The position numbers and the translations under genes were made by a program. From Rahnella ecdela (GTDB lineage: Bacteria; Pseudomonadota; Gammaproteobacteria; Enterobacterales; Enterobacteriaceae), in assembly GCF_019049625.1 (NCBI RefSeq), contig NZ_JAFMOY010000129.1:62001-126000 (forward strand): a stretch of 64,000 bases of DNA, written 5' to 3'. The notes under the pieces were generated by a model that was not told where the DNA came from, ran no database searches, and saw only the letters and a list, made by a program, of their open reading frames with translations. Below, piece after piece: positions 14,022 to 25,827 of this stretch (within the stretch, counting starts at the first letter, position 1; each line of letters opens with the position of its first letter).

Positions 14022-14058
14022 CTCAGCAAGCCCTTATGTTCAGAGGCACCTCTCTTTT

Positions 14059-14093
14059 CATAACACATCATCAAAATAAGTTGATGTGTTATG
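14059..14093 (+). terminator. Hairpin after malT
   Basis: CATAACACATCA (14059-14070) and TGATGTGTTATG (14082-14093) form a perfect 12-bp stem with an 11-base loop, followed by CCTATTTTTC. It lies 37 bases after the malT stop and is a likely terminator, although the T-run is offset by three bases. Confidence 0.7.
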
Positions 14094-14273
14094 CCTATTT
14101 TTCATTAGCGAACATTTTTTGCTCAAAAATAAAATCCGGTGATATAATGTGACCGTCGTCACATTATTGTAATTCACCATTTCTTCAGAAAAGCCCGCTG
14201 CCAACTTGTTATCTCAGCCCTCTGGCTGATTTTAGCTTTGCGTAAGCGGCTGTAGTGAGTAAGGATTTTATCG

Positions 14274-14558
14274 ATGGGTACGTTAACTGCCGGGATTGTC
14301 ATGATGCGCTGGGAATTGCTGAGCGCCTTTTTAATGTTCTGCACCAGCCAGCTCAATATTGTTTGCCGCCAGTCCAGCCGTAATACCATGGCGTTCGTTT
14401 GCAGTGGTCTTGGTCTGACTGTGACCTGTTTCTTTGTCATGAGCCTGATGGGCATGAATTATAATGCCGTTGCCGTCGCGCAATTCTGGGCAAACACCAA
14501 AGACGTTTTCTTTGATGTTATGAGCAAAACCCCTACCGATATGTCTTATTACTATTAA
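14274..14558 (+). CDS. yjcB: YjcB-family small membrane protein
   Basis: A 94-residue protein with two probable membrane segments (about 5-27 and 40-62). The N-terminus MGTLTAGIVMMRWELLSAF resembles E. coli YjcB, a 93-residue inner-membrane protein of unknown function. AAGGA sits 9 bases upstream of the ATG and a strong terminator follows the stop codon, so it is a single-gene unit. I know no biochemical role for the family. The family assignment rests on remembered similarity, so it is probable rather than certain. Confidence 0.75.
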   Translation: MGTLTAGIVMMRWELLSAFLMFCTSQLNIVCRQSSRNTMAFVCSGLGLTVTCFFVMSLMGMNYNAVAVAQFWANTKDVFFDVMSKTPTDMSYYY

Positions 14559-14593
14559 TCCGATTTCCTGACGGGTTATTCCAGATTTTAAAA

Positions 14594-14622
14594 GGGCAGA
14601 ACATCACGTTCTGTCCTTTTTT
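14594..14622 (+). terminator. Intrinsic terminator after yjcB
   Basis: GGGCAGAAC (14594-14602) pairs with GTTCTGTCC (14608-14616) around a 5-base loop, followed by six T. One G-T pair is tolerated. Confidence 0.9.
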
Positions 14623-14940
14623 ATTGCCTCAGTAATGCCGGCTCAAACCTGACTTGCTGATTATTTGTCCACCTGCATATCATTTATTCCTAAATTTAAA
14701 AAAATGCGTGGCGTATCTGAGGTCTTTTTGTACGTGAGTTTCTGATTACCTGTAAATTGCAGTCTGTCCCGCAATGTAAAACGATATTGTGCGCAGGGCA
14801 TAAACTATTCATTGCTAATAGTTGAAGGGTCGTATTAGATTCTCACACATACTTTTCTTAGAATGATCATTGCTTTGTTTGCTTCAGGCTGCTGAATTTT
14901 CACTGATTTGGCACCCCTGCTTATGGCTGAAGGAATTCCG
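14623..14940. promoter_or_regulatory. AT-rich leader region of bglX
   Basis: About 320 bases with no credible gene. The segment is AT-rich (14675-14900) and must hold the bglX promoter. I cannot assign -35/-10 boxes or an operator with confidence. AAGGA at 14930-14934 is the bglX ribosome site. Confidence 0.4.
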
Positions 14941-17238
14941 ATGAATACGCATCACGTGCTTGGCGCGTTAGTGTTACTGGTAAGTTCTGCTTCTTCGCTC
15001 GCCGTCGAAACGACGGGCATCCCCCAGGATCAGGTAAAAGAACGCAATGCGTTTATTGCTGACCTGATGAAAAAAATGACCATTGATGAAAAAATTGGTC
15101 AGCTGAATCTGGTCACTGTGGGGCCGGATTATCAGAAAGAAGCCATTATGGCTGACATCCGCGCCGGCAAAGTCGGTGGCGTGTTTAATACCGTCACAAA
15201 GCCAGATATTCGACGTATGCAGGACCAGGTGAAAGAAAGCCGCCTGAAAATACCTCCGTTTTATGCCTATGACGTGGTCCACGGTCAGCGCACTATTTTC
15301 CCTATCAGCCTTGGCCTGGCCGCCAGCTGGGATATGCAGGCCGTCAACACCAGCGCACGTATTTCTGCACTGGAAACCGCAGCTGATGGTCTGAATATGA
15401 CCTTCTCTCCGATGGTCGATATTACCCGTGATCCGCGCTGGGGCCGTGTCTCCGAAGGCTTTGGCGAAGACACCTACCTGACGTCCCGCCTCGCACATGA
15501 AATGGTGACGGGTTATCAGGGGAATGACCCATCCGCACCTGATGCTGTAATGGCTAACGTGAAACACTATGCGCTGTATGGCGCTGTTGAAGGCGGTCGC
15601 GAATACAACACCGTGGACATGAGCCTGACCCGCATGTTCAATGATTATATGCCCCCGTATAAGGCGGCCGTTGATGCCGGTGCCGGTGGCGTAATGATTG
15701 CGCTCAACAGCGTTAACGGCATTCCTGCAACCTCAAATACCTGGCTGCTGAAAGATATTCTGCGTGATGACTGGCAGTTTAAAGGCCTGACAGTGAGCGA
15801 CCACGGCGCTATCGGCGGTCTGGTTAAACATGGCGTGGCCGAAGACGATCGTCAGGCTGCGGCTATGGCGCTGAAAGCCGGTGTCGATATGGACATGGCC
15901 GATAATATGTACGGTAAGTATCTGAAAGGATTGCTCGCTGACGGTCTGGTGAGTCAGCAAGATATTGACCGTGCCGTGCGCGACGTTCTGGCCGCGAAAT
16001 GGGACATGGGACTGTTTGTCGATGAATACCGTCATTTAGGCCCGCAGTCGAGTGACCCGACGGACACTAATGCCGAAAGTCGTCTGCATCGCACCGAAGC
16101 CCGCGAAGTGGCGCGCACCTCCCTCGTCTTGCTGAAAAACACCAATGAGACGTTGCCGTTACAGAAAAAAGGCACCATCGCCGTGATTGGCCCGCTGGCT
16201 GACAGTAAACGTGATGTGATGGGCAGCTGGTCTGCCGCCGGTAAAGCGGCTCAGGCCGTGACCGTGTTGCAGGGGATGAAAGATGTCCTCGGCGATAAAG
16301 GCACATTGTTATATGCCCGCGGTGCTAACGTCACCAATGATCAGGGGATGGTCGACTTCCTCAATTCCTACGACAAGCAGGTCATCAACGACCCGCGTAA
16401 ACCGCAAGACATGATCGACGAAGCGGTAAAAACAGCCGAGAAATCAGATGTCGTAGTTGCCGTAGTTGGCGAAGCACAAGGCATGGCTCACGAAGCCTCC
16501 AGCCGTTCTGACATCAGTATTCCGCAGAGCCAGCGTGACCTGCTCAAAGCCCTGAAAGCCACCGGTAAACCGCTGGTTATCGTACTGATGAATGGCCGCC
16601 CTCTGACACTGACGTGGGAAAACGACATCTCCGATGCCATGCTGGAAACATGGTTCAGCGGCACCGAAGGCGGTCACGCCATTGCGGACGTTCTGTTTGG
16701 CGATTACAACCCGTCAGGCAAATTGCCAATGACCTTCCCGCGCTCGGTCGGACAAATTCCTTTGTATAACAGTGTGCTGAATACCGGTCGTCCGTTTAAT
16801 CCGCAGCATCCGGATAAATACACCACCCGATATTTCGATATCACCAACGGTCCGTTGTTCCCGTTTGGTTATGGCCTGAGCTACACCAGTTTTAGCGTGT
16901 CTGATGTGAGCCTTTCATCAACCACTATGGATGCGAAAAATCCGCTGACGGCCAGTGTGACGGTGAAAAACACCGGTAAAGTCAGTGGCGCCACCATCGT
17001 CCAGTTGTATCTGCAGGATGTCACGGCCTCTATCAGTCGTCCTGTTAAAGAGCTGAAGAACTTTGAGAAAATCACCCTGCAACCGGGTGAAGAGAAAGTC
17101 GTGACCTTTACTGTTAACGAAAGAGATTTACGTTTTTACAATGACAAGCTGAAATGGGCATCTGAACCCGGAAAATTCAACGTATTCGTGGGATTAGATT
17201 CTCAGGACGTGAAGAAAACCAGCTTCCTGCTGAAATAA
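14941..17238 (+). CDS. bglX: Periplasmic beta-glucosidase BglX
   Basis: GH3 beta-glucosidase acting on beta-glucosides in the periplasm. From the ATG at 14941 (AAGGA upstream) it is 765 residues, the same as E. coli BglX; an in-frame upstream start lacks a ribosome site and would spoil the signal peptide. The signal sequence covers about residues 1-22. The GH3 N-domain holds KHYALYGAVEGGREYNTVDM, with the nucleophile D287 in KGLTVSDHGAI. The C-domain has GEAQGMAHEASSRSD, and a fibronectin-III-like domain closes the protein. It stands alone between yjcB and rpfR. Confidence 0.95.
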   Translation: MNTHHVLGALVLLVSSASSLAVETTGIPQDQVKERNAFIADLMKKMTIDEKIGQLNLVTVGPDYQKEAIMADIRAGKVGGVFNTVTKPDIRRMQDQVKESRLKIPPFYAYDVVHGQRTIFPISLGLAASWDMQAVNTSARISALETAADGLNMTFSPMVDITRDPRWGRVSEGFGEDTYLTSRLAHEMVTGYQGNDPSAPDAVMANVKHYALYGAVEGGREYNTVDMSLTRMFNDYMPPYKAAVDAGAGGVMIALNSVNGIPATSNTWLLKDILRDDWQFKGLTVSDHGAIGGLVKHGVAEDDRQAAAMALKAGVDMDMADNMYGKYLKGLLADGLVSQQDIDRAVRDVLAAKWDMGLFVDEYRHLGPQSSDPTDTNAESRLHRTEAREVARTSLVLLKNTNETLPLQKKGTIAVIGPLADSKRDVMGSWSAAGKAAQAVTVLQGMKDVLGDKGTLLYARGANVTNDQGMVDFLNSYDKQVINDPRKPQDMIDEAVKTAEKSDVVVAVVGEAQGMAHEASSRSDISIPQSQRDLLKALKATGKPLVIVLMNGRPLTLTWENDISDAMLETWFSGTEGGHAIADVLFGDYNPSGKLPMTFPRSVGQIPLYNSVLNTGRPFNPQHPDKYTTRYFDITNGPLFPFGYGLSYTSFSVSDVSLSSTTMDAKNPLTASVTVKNTGKVSGATIVQLYLQDVTASISRPVKELKNFEKITLQPGEEKVVTFTVNERDLRFYNDKLKWASEPGKFNVFVGLDSQDVKKTSFLLK

Positions 17239-17243
17239 CTTTT

Positions 17244-17265
17244 CGGGTCTGAATAAGCAGACCCG
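17244..17265 (+). terminator. Hairpin after bglX
   Basis: CGGGTCTG (17244-17251) pairs with CAGACCCG (17258-17265) around AATAAG, five bases after the bglX stop codon. No T-run follows, so it may be a 3'-end stabiliser or a factor-assisted terminator rather than a full intrinsic one. Confidence 0.5.
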
Positions 17266-17522
17266 GAACGCTGTCAGCACTTTCTCTCGCAGGCGGAATT
17301 CCGGCAACGGAACCCGCCTGTTCTGAGCAGTAATTTCTGTACGGTGACTGGATATATAACTGACAGTTGCTAACCTTAAATTCAATGCGTTACGCCTCCC
17401 TGCTCTGTATCCGCTAATTGCGGAGCGGTGCGGGTGTGCTGAGCAGAGTAAACTCCGTCTGTGCTGACTGTCGCCATGTCGCCACACTGGCGGCGTATAG
17501 CGTTCTTTTCGGAGAAACATTC

Positions 17523-19541
17523 ATGGTCGATTCTCAAGATGCCTCCATCCTGTACCTGCATTTTGGTACGCCCCGCCCATACTGGCGAGTGGGTTCAGAC
17601 AGCAATGCACTGGAGCTGTCCGCAGAAAAGGGCGTCGTAAATGTGGCTATCTCCCTGACCCAATGGCAGGCGGGAAAAATCAGGCAACTGACCGGGATCA
17701 CCTCAAGTTTCACACTGGACATCACCTTGTTCGGCTCCCCTGTACGCCTGTATCTTGTTGGCCGGAAAATCGACAGTAAAGCCTGGGCGGGTACCGCATC
17801 GGCGTATCAGGACACTGAATCCGTCGCACACGACCTTGAAGTCGGTCTGACTTTCGCTGAACAGGTGGTTTCCGAAGCCAACTCCGTGATCGTGATTATC
17901 GATCAGGAGGGCAAAATCCACCGTTTTAACCGGCTGAGCGAAGAATATACCGGCCTGCGCGAAGAAGATGTCATTGGGCGCAGCGCCTATGATCTCTTCA
18001 TGTCGATGGAAGAAGGTCTGGCGTCACGTCAGAACATCAACGGTTTTTTTCAGCATCAGCAATCCTACGAAGTCGAACGCTGGATCAACACAGTTAAAGG
18101 CCAGCGGCTGTTTCTGTTTCGCAATAAATTCGTTCACAGCGGCAGCGGAAAACAACAAAAATACCTGATCTGCTCCGGCTCTGATATTACCGACGAACGC
18201 AAGGCGCAGGAACGTCTGCGCGTGCTGGCTAATACCGATTTGGTTACCGGTTTCGCTAACCGTAATGCGTTGCAGGAATCGCTGGCTAAAGCCCTTCTCG
18301 AGCGCGGCGAAAACAAAGTCGGACTGATCTATCTGGATCTGGATAACTTCAAAAAGGTGAACGATGCTTACGGCCATATGTTTGGTGATCACCTGCTGCG
18401 GGCGGTGTCAGATGCCATTCAGGATTGCCTGTCGCCAAACGATAAGCTCGCGCGCCTCGGCGGCGACGAATTTGTTATTCTCAGCACACATGCCGAACTG
18501 AGCACGCTGGAAGCACTGAGCCAGCGCGTGCTGCGCCGCCTGAGCCTGCCATTTCGTATTGGTCTCATCGAAGTTTATACCGGCTGTTCTGGCGGCATCG
18601 CCATCTGTCCGGAACATGGCACTGACGGCGATACGTTGTTGCAGAACGCCGATACCGCTATGTATGTGGCGAAAGAAAAAGGCAAAAATGCGCACTGCGT
18701 TTTCTCACCGGGAATGAATGAAAAAGCCTCAGAATACATGTGGCTGGATACGCATTTGCGCAAAGCGCTGACGGAAAAGGACGAGCTGATTTTGCACTAT
18801 CAGCCGAAAGTCTCGCTTTATGGCACCGTGCAAAGTGTGGAAGCGCTGCTGCGCTGGAATTCGCCGGAACGCGGGCTGATCCAGCCGCAAAGTTTTATCC
18901 CGTATGCCGAAGAATCTGGCCTGATCACGCCCATCGGCAAATGGGTGATTGAAACCGCCACCCGCCAGGCGACCGAATGGCAGAAAAAAGGCCTGAATCT
19001 GCGCGTGGCTGTGAACCTTTCCGGACGTCAGCTGAATAACGGTTCGTTTATCACCACGCTTTCTGACGCCATGAAAAAAGCCGGAATGAAAGGTTGTCTG
19101 CTCGATTTTGAACTGACAGAAAGCTGTCTGGTGGAAGATGAAGGGGCGGCTGTCACCATGATTAACCAGCTGCATAAACTCGGCGCGCAGGTGCATCTGG
19201 ATGATTTCGGTACCGGCTATTCTTCCCTGTCGCAGCTGGCGAGAATTCCGCTCGACTGCATTAAGCTCGACCAAAGTTTTGTCCGCGGGATCAACGACAA
19301 TGCGGTATCACAGGCGCTGGTGCGGGCGATTGTGGCAGTGGCTAAAACCCTGCAACTTACCGTAGTGGCGGAAGGTGTGGAAACGGCCGAAGAAGAGAAG
19401 TTAATTGACGAGATTGGTGTGGACAGCAAACAGGGATTTCTTTACGCCAAGCCAATGCCCGCAAAGGAACTCGAGCACTGGCTTGAGGAAAAAATGGTTG
19501 CTTCACCCAATGTTTTTAAACATAAAGCAAAACAGAAATAG
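17523..19541 (+). CDS. rpfR: RpfR/PdeR: FI-PAS-GGDEF-EAL c-di-GMP enzyme and likely DSF receptor
   Basis: A 672-residue cytosolic protein with no membrane segment, collinear with E. coli PdeR (YciR) and with RpfR of Burkholderia and Cronobacter. Order: an N-terminal domain of about 95 residues matching the RpfF-interaction domain, PAS (about 105-228, EANSVIVIIDQEGKIHRFN), GGDEF (motif at 313-317) and EAL (motif at 440-442, with DDFGTGYSSL later). Both catalytic motifs are intact. In RpfR the PAS domain binds DSF-type cis-2 fatty acids and stimulates c-di-GMP hydrolysis. GGAGA precedes the chosen ATG; the frame extends upstream to 17418 without a ribosome site. It converges with rpfF, which decides the RpfR reading over plain PdeR. 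Confidence 0.88.
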   Translation: MVDSQDASILYLHFGTPRPYWRVGSDSNALELSAEKGVVNVAISLTQWQAGKIRQLTGITSSFTLDITLFGSPVRLYLVGRKIDSKAWAGTASAYQDTESVAHDLEVGLTFAEQVVSEANSVIVIIDQEGKIHRFNRLSEEYTGLREEDVIGRSAYDLFMSMEEGLASRQNINGFFQHQQSYEVERWINTVKGQRLFLFRNKFVHSGSGKQQKYLICSGSDITDERKAQERLRVLANTDLVTGFANRNALQESLAKALLERGENKVGLIYLDLDNFKKVNDAYGHMFGDHLLRAVSDAIQDCLSPNDKLARLGGDEFVILSTHAELSTLEALSQRVLRRLSLPFRIGLIEVYTGCSGGIAICPEHGTDGDTLLQNADTAMYVAKEKGKNAHCVFSPGMNEKASEYMWLDTHLRKALTEKDELILHYQPKVSLYGTVQSVEALLRWNSPERGLIQPQSFIPYAEESGLITPIGKWVIETATRQATEWQKKGLNLRVAVNLSGRQLNNGSFITTLSDAMKKAGMKGCLLDFELTESCLVEDEGAAVTMINQLHKLGAQVHLDDFGTGYSSLSQLARIPLDCIKLDQSFVRGINDNAVSQALVRAIVAVAKTLQLTVVAEGVETAEEEKLIDEIGVDSKQGFLYAKPMPAKELEHWLEEKMVASPNVFKHKAKQK

Positions 19542-19570
19542 CGCCAGTGACGGGCCATTTCTGCCCGCTG

Positions 19571-20437
19571 CTAGCCGGTTTTACGCAGTGATGCAGTATG
19601 CCGGTTTTGCAGCATGACCAGACGCTCCATATAACTCAGGTCTTTCTCCTCAAGCGTAAACGCGGCATCCACCCAATCCTCCGTAATATCCATCAGTTCG
19701 GAACGTGAAAGTTGCAGTACACGCTGGCGTGCGCGGATCATCGCGCGGATCCCGTTGAGTTTTGGCCGCAGCACATCCATAAACGTACGCGTGGCGTTGA
19801 ACGCCTCCCCCGGCTGGAACAGCACATCCACCAGACCGCGGCTTTCAAACCATTCCGCAGTATGAGACTCACCGGTCGAAATCAGTTCTTCCGCCAGCTT
19901 CATCCCCGCTTTGCGCGAAACAAGCGAATAACCGCCCATTCCAGGAAAGAGGTTAAACGCGATTTCCGGAAATCCCATCCGGGCCGTGTTTTGCGCCAGC
20001 ACATAATGATGCGCCAGCGCCGCTTCGAATCCGCCGCCCAGCGCGGTGCCTTCAATCATCGACAAGCTGATCGCCCCCACATCAAACCCGCGCGCTGCGG
20101 CGTGAACACAGTCCACACAGGCTCTGGCGTAGGCACGCAAAGCCTCGCGCTTATTATTGACGATGGAGTCGACAAAGAAACTCAGATCACCTCCCACATT
20201 GTACATATTGGGAACCAAAGAGCCGGTGACCCAAAAATCGAAACGCAGCCCCGACGCCTTCGCGGCATACGTCAGGGTCATGATGTCCTCAATAAGCTCC
20301 TGATTAAAACATGGACGTGGATATGACCTGAGCATCATCCACATGACATTACGGCCCTCTTCATAATAGGCTGCAATCTGGGACAAATGCCCGGCTTCGG
20401 TAAACGGGCGGCAGGCTGTATGGTCAATAAGATTCAT
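19571..20437 (-). CDS. rpfF: DSF synthase homologue RpfF (crotonase fold)
   Basis: A 288-residue crotonase-superfamily protein with the dual thioesterase/dehydratase pattern of RpfF, which makes cis-2-unsaturated fatty-acid signals from 3-hydroxyacyl-ACP. The two glutamates needed in Xanthomonas RpfF (E141, E161) are present as E138 in GGGFEAAL and E158 in MGFPEIAFNLFPGMGGYS, with the same 20-residue spacing. GGDL at 82-85 fits the oxyanion-hole segment. The ribosome site is weak. It is convergent with rpfR, 29 bases apart, so the signal synthase and receptor genes are neighbours. Ordinary enoyl-CoA hydratases lack the FNLFPGMGGYS segment, so that alternative is less likely. The exact signal cannot be told from sequence. 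Confidence 0.87.
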   Translation of the reverse strand: MNLIDHTACRPFTEAGHLSQIAAYYEEGRNVMWMMLRSYPRPCFNQELIEDIMTLTYAAKASGLRFDFWVTGSLVPNMYNVGGDLSFFVDSIVNNKREALRAYARACVDCVHAAARGFDVGAISLSMIEGTALGGGFEAALAHHYVLAQNTARMGFPEIAFNLFPGMGGYSLVSRKAGMKLAEELISTGESHTAEWFESRGLVDVLFQPGEAFNATRTFMDVLRPKLNGIRAMIRARQRVLQLSRSELMDITEDWVDAAFTLEEKDLSYMERLVMLQNRHTASLRKTG

Positions 20438-22869
<2,432 letters not shown>

Positions 22870-22894
22870 ACATTTGATTAGAAAACTGCAGACG

Positions 22895-22922
22895 AAAAAA
22901 AAGCCGCGATTAGCGGCTTTTT
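22895..22922. terminator. Bidirectional terminator between fadH and rlmG
   Basis: AAGCCGC (22901-22907) pairs with GCGGCTT (22913-22919) around a 5-base loop, with a run of A on the left and T on the right. It can stop both convergent genes. Confidence 0.9.
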
Positions 22923-22951
22923 CATTTCAGTTCTTCACACTAATGCTGCAA

Positions 22952-24103
22952 TCAGTGATGCGACGCCGTTTTCACTGCACGCAAGATCACGAATTTCTGG
23001 TTGGTGGCGATGGTGGTGCAGTTACCGAACAGGCGACGCAGTTTCTGGTAGTAATCCAGATGACGGTTGCCGACAATACGCAGTTCGCCGCCGGTTTGCA
23101 GGCAACGTTTGGCGTCGCAGAACATGCGCCAGGCGGTGTCATCGCTGACCACGGTGCCCTGATGGAACGGCGGGTTACACAGCACGGCGTGCAGCGTTTC
23201 GCGCTCGACTCCGGCCAGCATATTGTTCACTTCGAAATGACAGCGGCTGACATCCTGCGGCAAATTGTTTTCGACGTTAATACGGCTCGATTCCACGGCC
23301 ATGTAGGACTCATCAACAAACAGCATTTCCGCGTCAGGATTCAGCGCCAGTGCGGTCATGCCGATCACGCCATTACCACAACCCAGATCCGCCATGCGGC
23401 CTTCAATACCTTCCGGCAGATGTTGCATGAAGAAACGCGCACCGATATCCAGACCGCCGCGAGAGAACACGTTCGCGTGGTTAGAAATACGGAATTCGCT
23501 GTCATCGAGCGCCCATTCGGAAATCACCGGCTCAGCAGATTGTGCAGGCAGGGTCGCTTCGCAATGGATCAGGCGGGCTTTTTTCCACGCCAGACTGGTT
23601 TTGGTCGGCCCGAGGATTTTCTCAAACAACTGCAACGTGGAGGTATGGATATCGCGGGCTTTCGCGCCAGCGATAATCTGCGTGTCCGGCGTTACCACTT
23701 CACGCAGCGCCAGCAGTTGCTGTTCAAGCAGTGCCAGCGTTTTTGGCACTTTGATGATGACCAGACCCGGATTGATCGGCAACGGCACCAGGCTGCTTTG
23801 CGCCGCCACGCTGTCTTCGTCAAAACCGTTGAGGCGCAGGTTATGGCGCATCGCCAGCTGGCTCATGAAGGAATCATTAATGCTGGTCGGATTGTGTGGC
23901 TGCAATGCGCAGGCCAGTGTGCCAAAAGCATCGTTGAAAATCAGCAGCGGACGGCCGTTGAGCGCGTCGGTGTTCAGGTTTTGCAGCAGATATTCATCAG
24001 CCGCTTCCCATGCCTGCAATTGCGTTGCCGCTTCTTCCAGCGGATAACGTTCCAGACGCAGTTGCAATAACTGACCACCTGTTTCGGTTTCGAATTGGCT
24101 CAT
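22952..24103 (-). CDS. rlmG: 23S rRNA (guanine-1835-N2) methyltransferase RlmG
   Basis: SAM-dependent methylation of G1835 in 23S rRNA. It is 383 residues (378 in E. coli). The N-terminal domain contains [20 protein letters not shown]; the C-terminal Rossmann methyltransferase domain has [15 protein letters not shown] and the catalytic NPPFH motif (near 310) typical of N2-guanine methyltransferases. GAGGAGGG lies before the ATG. The position convergent with fadH and divergent from ygjP is the E. coli arrangement. Confidence 0.95.
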   Translation of the reverse strand: MSQFETETGGQLLQLRLERYPLEEAATQLQAWEAADEYLLQNLNTDALNGRPLLIFNDAFGTLACALQPHNPTSINDSFMSQLAMRHNLRLNGFDEDSVAAQSSLVPLPINPGLVIIKVPKTLALLEQQLLALREVVTPDTQIIAGAKARDIHTSTLQLFEKILGPTKTSLAWKKARLIHCEATLPAQSAEPVISEWALDDSEFRISNHANVFSRGGLDIGARFFMQHLPEGIEGRMADLGCGNGVIGMTALALNPDAEMLFVDESYMAVESSRINVENNLPQDVSRCHFEVNNMLAGVERETLHAVLCNPPFHQGTVVSDDTAWRMFCDAKRCLQTGGELRIVGNRHLDYYQKLRRLFGNCTTIATNQKFVILRAVKTASHH

Positions 24104-24274
24104 TAGCCCTCCTCAATATTCAATTTGCGCTGTTTATCCCTTAATTTGGTCTATCAGTAAAACGTTTTTTCAGTTAAAAAGGGGTTTATCTGCCGGATCG
24201 GCGCGATCGTAACGAAAACCCCGCTTACCGGTATGGCATCTTTTTCCCGGCAATAAGAGACAAAGCAAACAGTT

Positions 24275-24781
24275 ATGCCTGAATTGACCTATCTGCAAGG
24301 CTATCCCGAGAATCTTCAGGCTCAGGTGCGCCAGTTAATCGAACAGGAACGTTTAGGTAAAGTGTTGCTGACGCGATACCCCGAACCGCACGAGCTGACC
24401 ACTGACAAATCGCTCTATCAGTATACGCTGGACCTGAAAAACCAGTTTTTGCGCAGTTCGTCGCCGTTAAGCAAAGTCGCTTACGACAATAAAATCCACG
24501 TGATGAAACACGCGCTGGGCTTGCATACGGCGATTTCCCGCATTCAGGGCGGCAAGCTGAAAGCCAAAGCGGAAATCCGCGTCGCGACGGTGTTTAAAAG
24601 CGCGCCGGAAGCGTTTCTGAAAATGATCGTGGTGCATGAACTCGCGCACCTGAAAGAAAAAGAACACAACAAAGCATTCTATAGCCTTTGCTGTCATATG
24701 ACGCCCGACTATCATCAGTTAGAATTCGATACGCGCATGTACCTGACGCATCTGGAAATATTCGGTAAGTTGTACCAATAA
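24275..24781 (+). CDS. ygjP: YgjP metal-dependent hydrolase (M48-like)
   Basis: A 168-residue protein nearly collinear with E. coli YgjP (167 aa), reported to hydrolyse UTP to UMP and pyrophosphate. The zinc-binding motif HELAH is in MIVVHELAHLKEKEHNKAFY (about 119-138). There is no signal peptide, so it is cytosolic. ygjR follows 22 bases downstream on the same strand. The E. coli gene ygjQ, which normally lies between them, is absent. Confidence 0.92.
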   Translation: MPELTYLQGYPENLQAQVRQLIEQERLGKVLLTRYPEPHELTTDKSLYQYTLDLKNQFLRSSSPLSKVAYDNKIHVMKHALGLHTAISRIQGGKLKAKAEIRVATVFKSAPEAFLKMIVVHELAHLKEKEHNKAFYSLCCHMTPDYHQLEFDTRMYLTHLEIFGKLYQ

Positions 24782-24803
24782 TAATTAACTATAGGGATTT
24801 CTC

Positions 24804-25790
24804 ATGATTCGTTTTGGTGTTGTGGGTACTAACTGGATAACCCAGCGTTTTATTGATGCCGCACACGAAAGCGGAAAAATGAAACTGACCGCGATTTACT
24901 CCCGCACGCTGGAAGGCGCTAAAAAGCTGGGCGAGGATTATCCGGTTGAGCACTATTTTGATTCACTGGAAGAAATGGCCGCATCTGATCTGATTGATGC
25001 CGTCTATATTGCCAGCCCGAATTCATTGCATTATCCGCAGTCCCTGCTGTTCCTCAGCCATAAAAAACATGTGATTTGCGAAAAGCCGCTGACGTCCAAT
25101 CTGCATGAAGCCGAAAACCTGATCGCCCGCGCGAAAGAGAACAATGTGGTGCTGTTCGAGGCGTTCAAAACCGCGTATCTGCCGAATTTCCTGCACATGA
25201 AAGGTGCGCTGAACCGCATTGGTAAACTGCGCAAAGCCATTCTGAATTACTGTCAGTATTCGTCACGTTATCCGCGTTATCTGGCTGGCGAAAACCCGAA
25301 TACCTTCAATCCGGCCTTCTCCAACGGCTCGATTATGGATATCGGTTATTACTGTCTGGCCAGCGCCATTTCGCTGTTTGGTGAACCGGAATCGGTAAAA
25401 GCCACCGCGACGTTACTGGAAAGCGGCGTTGACGGTCAGGGCACCGTGGTATTGACCTATGCGGATAATTTCGAAGTTGTTATCAACCATTCCAAAATCA
25501 GCGACTCCCATCTTCCGAGCGAAATTCAGGGCGAAGAAGGCACCTTGCAGATGGAAAAACTGTCTGAATGCCAGACACTCAGCCTGACGCCACGCGGCAG
25601 TCAGAAGCTGGATCTGACGCAGCCTCAGCACATCAACACCATGCTGTATGAAGCAGAAACTTTTGCGATTCTGGTCGACAGCCAGTTTGTCGCGCATCCG
25701 GGGCTGGAAGTCTCGCGCATCACCGCCAAAGTGCTGACGGAAATCCGTCGCCAGACCGGCGTGGTGTTCCCGGCAGACAGCCAGTCCTGA
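24804..25790 (+). CDS. ygjR: Gfo/Idh/MocA-family oxidoreductase YgjR
   Basis: A 328-residue NAD(P)-dependent dehydrogenase of the glucose-fructose oxidoreductase family. The N-terminal Rossmann start is MIRFGVVGTNWITQRFIDAAH, and the EKP motif in VICEKPLTSN (about 92-101) is the usual catalytic/nucleotide segment. The C-terminal domain carries the SNGSIMDIGYYC stretch. Close to E. coli YgjR (334 aa), whose substrate is unknown. It probably shares a transcript with ygjP. Confidence 0.92.
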   Translation: MIRFGVVGTNWITQRFIDAAHESGKMKLTAIYSRTLEGAKKLGEDYPVEHYFDSLEEMAASDLIDAVYIASPNSLHYPQSLLFLSHKKHVICEKPLTSNLHEAENLIARAKENNVVLFEAFKTAYLPNFLHMKGALNRIGKLRKAILNYCQYSSRYPRYLAGENPNTFNPAFSNGSIMDIGYYCLASAISLFGEPESVKATATLLESGVDGQGTVVLTYADNFEVVINHSKISDSHLPSEIQGEEGTLQMEKLSECQTLSLTPRGSQKLDLTQPQHINTMLYEAETFAILVDSQFVAHPGLEVSRITAKVLTEIRRQTGVVFPADSQS

Positions 25791-25827
25791 TTATCCGTAA
25801 AAATTATCCATCGTTCGGGAGTAACAG

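Noticed and set aside
22874-24070. 398-codon + strand frame opposite rlmG
   Set aside because: Starts inside the bidirectional terminator region and mirrors rlmG; no recognisable domain.
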